Source of the DNA: Sinotaia quadrata | Lineage: Eukaryota; Mollusca; Gastropoda; Architaenioglossa; Viviparidae | Assembly: GCA_028829895.1 (NCBI GenBank) | Contig: CM054177.1 | Location: forward strand, 38,284,564-38,348,563 | Direction: 5' to 3' | Length of the DNA: 64,000 bases | In this document: positions 1-64,000 of the stretch, piece after piece | Numbering within the stretch: position 1 is the first letter of the stretch | How the letters are laid out: each line of letters begins with the position of its first letter | Made by a program: the position numbers and the translations under genes | Notes under the pieces: model-generated | Told to the model about the DNA's origin: nothing | What the model saw: the letters and a program-made list of their open reading frames with translations, nothing else | Database searches by the model: none

Positions 1-60671
<60,671 letters not shown>

Positions 60672-61280
60672 CGGGACACACACTGCTGGGAAATAATTAC
60701 TTTTGGCTAATTACTTTCACACAGTGAGATAATTTCATATGGCTAATTACTTTCACACAGTGAGATAATTTCATATGGCTAATTACTTTCGGACAGCGAA
60801 ATATTTACATATGGTTAATAACTTTCAGATAGCAAAACAATTACACGTTGCTAATTACTTTCAAACAGTGGAAATTGAGCTTGGGAATCTCATTAAATTA
60901 ATTGTTAAATTATTTCACTTATTTTCTTGTGTTTCCTAACTAAAACAAAACCTACCCAATATTTGATGCCAATTGTCCTTTATATTTTTAATTTATTATG
61001 TATCCATTTGAATTACATTCGAAATTAAAATTATTTATTAATAATAATAATATAACACTGCATGTATTGGTAATAACGAGAAAAAAGAAAAAGAATTGCA
61101 ACAATAAGCAACAAGGATAATAAAACTAATATTAATGAGAATTCATGCACTGCCGATCAACAAGGGACATTTTTATACTAATAATATTAGGTTCGACAAT
61201 GAACACAACATATAAGACAAACATAATATTTAGTTTATTTCTGGCCAATTGGTACGTTGGAAAACAATAATAAAATAAAA
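60672..61280 (+). other. Probable 3' UTR and candidate poly(A) signals
   Basis: Begins with a short tandem array (60690-60870). Candidate signals: ATTAAA at 60892, AATAAA at 61119 and overlapping AATAAA at 61269 and 61274. Which, if any, is used cannot be told from sequence. Confidence 0.35.
60690..60870. repeat. Minisatellite in 3' UTR, ~36 bp unit
   Basis: Five copies of 'tggctaattactttcacaca' and 'gtgagataatttcata', starting about 20 bp after the stop codon; the last three diverged. Confidence 0.88.
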
Positions 61281-61344
61281 AGTAAACTACAAACAAATAG
61301 CAAGTAGCGAACTACAATTAATATATAAACATTTGTAGCTGATA

Positions 61345-61940
61345 CACATGATTCAATGAATAGGAAAGAAGAATATGTTTCTTAAGTTTGCACGATATAA
61401 GGGATTGTAAGCACTGGTTATTAAAAGAGAATATAGAGTGGAGTTAACCTTAAGCTTGCACGATTTAGGGTATTGTAAGCACTGGTTATTACAAGAGAAT
61501 ATAGAGTGGAGTGGACCTTAAGTTTGCACGATATAGGGGATTGTAAGCACTGGTTATTACAAGAGAATACATATAGAGTGGAATGGAGTGGACCTCGATG
61601 TAAGGATTGTTAAGTATTGGTTATTACAAGAGAGAAGATTTAGAGTACAGCGGAATAGATCTTAAATTTGTGCGATGTAAGGATTGTAAGTGTTGGTTAT
61701 TACAAGAAAACAGATTTAGAGTAGAATGGAACAGACCTTAAGTTTTCACGATGTAAGGATTGTAAGTGTTGGTTATTACAAGAAGACAGATTTAGAGTAG
61801 AATGGAACAGACCTTAAGTTTTCACGATGGAAGGAATTGAAAGTGTTGGTTATTTCAAGAAAATAGATTTAGAGTAGAATGGAACAGACCTTAAGTTTTC
61901 ACGATGTAAGAAATTGAAAGTGTTGGTTATTACAAGAGGG
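61345..61940. repeat. Minisatellite, ~75 bp unit, eight copies
   Basis: 'gatgtaaggattgtaagtgt', 'tggttattacaagaagacag', 'atttagagtagaatggaaca', 'gaccttaagttttcac'. Confidence 0.92.
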
Positions 61941-62059
61941 AGTAGATTTAGTGGCCCTGGAATAATATAAACTGCGATAGTCCTTATATCATAAGCAACA
62001 TTTACATCTGTAACTTCTAGATAACACTTTACAACTCTCATAGTTAGTCTGCACACTTA

Positions 62060-62165
62060 GAAATATCTATTTATGTAGTCTGCATATCACATTTTAAACT
62101 TTAGAAAATTATTATCTTGGAAATATCTATTTATGCAGTCTACATATCACATTTTAAACTTGTGC
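62060..62165. repeat. Tandem duplication, ~50 bp
   Basis: 'gaaatatctatttatg.agt' and 'ctgcatatcacattttaaac' occur twice in succession. Confidence 0.85.
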
Positions 62166-62224
62166 TTTAGATATTAATCAGCTTACTTTGGTGTGTGTTT
62201 TATTTGTGGGTAAAGTCGCAAGAA

Positions 62225-62440
62225 TTTCTCCCATGTTTGTGCTTGTGTTTTAAATCTGGTGAGTTTTTGATTTTGTTATGCATTTCTTAGTTGTGTTTTA
62301 GATTCAGTGTTTTCTTTTTGTCTTATCCTTTATTTCTTAGTTGTGTTTCAGATTCAGTGTTTTCTTTTTGTCTTATCCTTTATTTCTTAGTTGTGTTTTA
62401 GATTCAGTGTTTTCTTTTTGTCTTATCCTTTAGATTAAAG
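62225..62440. repeat. Minisatellite, ~55 bp unit, three to four copies
   Basis: 'tagttgtgttttagattcag', 'tgttttctttttgtcttatc', 'ctttatttct'; the last copies are nearly identical. 62440-62700 has no feature. Confidence 0.9.
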
Positions 62441-62819
62441 CCTAACTTACAATTTGTTGTTAGAGCTTTCTTTTAATTTAAATGAATCCTGCATTTGTGA
62501 ATGTGTCTTATACTTGTGTATGAAATATCAATAATTTCCTTATGTATTATGTGTTTAACGTCTGAGTGTTTTGTGATCATATATTTAAATTTTGTTTTAT
62601 TATCCACGTTTTTTAAGTATTCACTATTTTGTTGAATTTTTAAAGTAAATAAATAGTCATTTTTATATTCCTAAGATTGTTTCATGTGAATATGACAAAC
62701 ATGAAGACTCAAGATGTTACGAAATGCAGCACAAAAAATGACGATAAAAAAAATAAAGATATTTGATTACAAATGATGGGGAAAATAGAAATATATAGAA
62801 TACCATAAAGAAGAAAAGT

Positions 62820-62995
62820 CGAGGTTTCTAAAACAACAAATGGCGAGAACAGTAGAGATATATATATCAACAAATGGCAAAAAAACAGTACATTTTTCTG
62901 GATCAACAAATAGTGAAGTAGAGATGTCTAGATCAACAAATGGTGAAAACGTAAAGATGTCTAGATCGACAAATGGTGAAAATGTAGAGAAAACG
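62820..62995. repeat. Minisatellite, ~30-33 bp unit
   Basis: Copies of 'tctagatcaacaaatggtga' and 'aaacgtagagatg'; left copies diverge into the 62700-62820 AT-rich region. 63060-63420 contains loose 'agttatcaatac' and 'tttgataaaaaa' repetition. Confidence 0.82.
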
Positions 62996-63425
62996 GAGGA
63001 GAGGGAGAAAGAATTAACATATGCAATTTGTTACAAAGGGCTATTTAACTAATTATTGTACATGTACATTTATCAATACACAAAGATCATGTGATAAATA
63101 GCAGACATTCACACTAATTTTTAAAATAATTAACACAGATTATCATTTGATAAAAAATATAGTTATCAATACGTCATAATCAAGAAAAAAAAATAAAATC
63201 AGTAAATAAATCATTAAATAAAAATAGCCATTATTAGCACAGAAGAATCGTTTGATAAAAAAAAAATAACAATTATTAGTACAAACAGATTATTTGAAAA
63301 AAAAAGTACAGTTATCAATACCTAAAGATCAATAGATGCAAGGCAGAGTTATCATATATAAGAATCCTTAGATTAAAATATGTACATAAAGATGATTGAT
63401 TTTAGGAAAATAATATGTATTAGTA

Positions 63426-64000
63426 CAGTGGTTCCCAAACTTCGCGGCGCTCTTGCTAAATCCAGATTTTCCCAAGGCGCCCTGTGTCAAAGTTTAAAAA
63501 GTGTACTTTGCGAAATAGCGGCAGCCAATGAATTTCTTGCAGGGATCATTAGGTAAAATAATACAACATATTTTAGATCAGAAAAAACGTTAATGTCACT
63601 AACAGTTAAGTGTTAAAGTGTTAAACTAAATGAAAATTAACTGATTCAACTAATTACATTACAAAGTCCAAATAGCAGTCTTCATATTTTCAATTTTTGC
63701 GCTTCTTCACTATTGCCACTAGTTGACGATGTGCCCTCTTCATATTCTTTCACAATGATTGTTGCTTTTCAGTAAATACCGGTCCATTTATAAAATTCAA
63801 TACGAGAAAAAAATACTTCAAAAACTTTGCTTTACTTAATGACTTAATTTTAATGATCATTAGTTGATACAATCTCAGAACTAATTCAACACTAAAACCG
63901 TGCGAATCTGACATTTATTTCTATACGAACACAATGTACCATGTACCAGAAAATTCGAAATGTAATGCGGAATGGGAGGCGGAAGTAGCTAGCGCCACCT
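63426..64000 (+). mobile_element. hAT/Charlie-like DNA transposon end, runs off window
   Basis: 'cagtggttcccaaacttcgc' followed by 'ggcgctcttg' closely resembles the terminal inverted repeats of hAT-superfamily elements (CAGnGGTTC.CAAACTT). No matching inverse end was found in the window, so the partner end would lie beyond 64000. The remaining sequence has no intact transposase frame. Confidence 0.55.

Overview
The window is AT-rich animal DNA. GT-AG introns filled with minisatellites, microsatellites and several retroelement families suggest an invertebrate, perhaps a mollusc or other lophotrochozoan, but no taxon-diagnostic marker is visible and this is inference.

One host gene on the + strand spans almost the whole window: a xanthine dehydrogenase / aldehyde oxidase family molybdo-flavoenzyme (XDH-like). 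I joined 21 exons from position 1 to the stop at 60669-60671. They encode about 853 residues, equivalent to roughly 477-1328 of mammalian XDH: the end of the FAD region and the whole molybdenum/molybdopterin region. The Fe-S and most of the FAD domain lie upstream of position 1. Every junction is GT-AG, every phase is consistent, and from about residue 701 the chain aligns with mammalian XDH almost without gaps. Q767, E802, F914, Q1040, A1079 and E1261 are conserved. The substrate pocket differs at K880 (Arg in XDH), Y1009 (Phe) and F1010 (Thr).

The introns hold more than 40 tandem arrays. At many exon edges the repeated unit includes the last or first exon bases plus the splice site, so real donors or acceptors are followed or preceded by arrays of copies of themselves (exons D, E, G, H, I, R, S, T). 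This junction-anchored amplification, recurring through one gene, is the most unusual signal here.

The 15.5-kb intron between exons Q and R contains a complete LTR retrotransposon (39941-48371): two 1,934-bp LTRs that look identical by eye, a tRNA-Pro-like primer site, a polypurine tract, a 5-bp target duplication inside a (TA)n run, and one 1347-codon gag-pol frame. The order is Gag, protease, integrase, reverse transcriptase, RNase H, the Gmr1-like order. The catalytic core of integrase is missing through an in-frame deletion, although the copy looks very young.

Other mobile DNA: two 3' ends of a restriction-like-endonuclease LINE (17.2-18.1 kb, 28.8-29.6 kb), a decayed FADD-type LINE (56.3-57.9 kb), a hAT-like terminus at 63426, and four unnamed dispersed families (W, X, Y, Z in this annotation). 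Several of these insertions split minisatellites. I saw no tRNA, rRNA, CRISPR array or second host gene.
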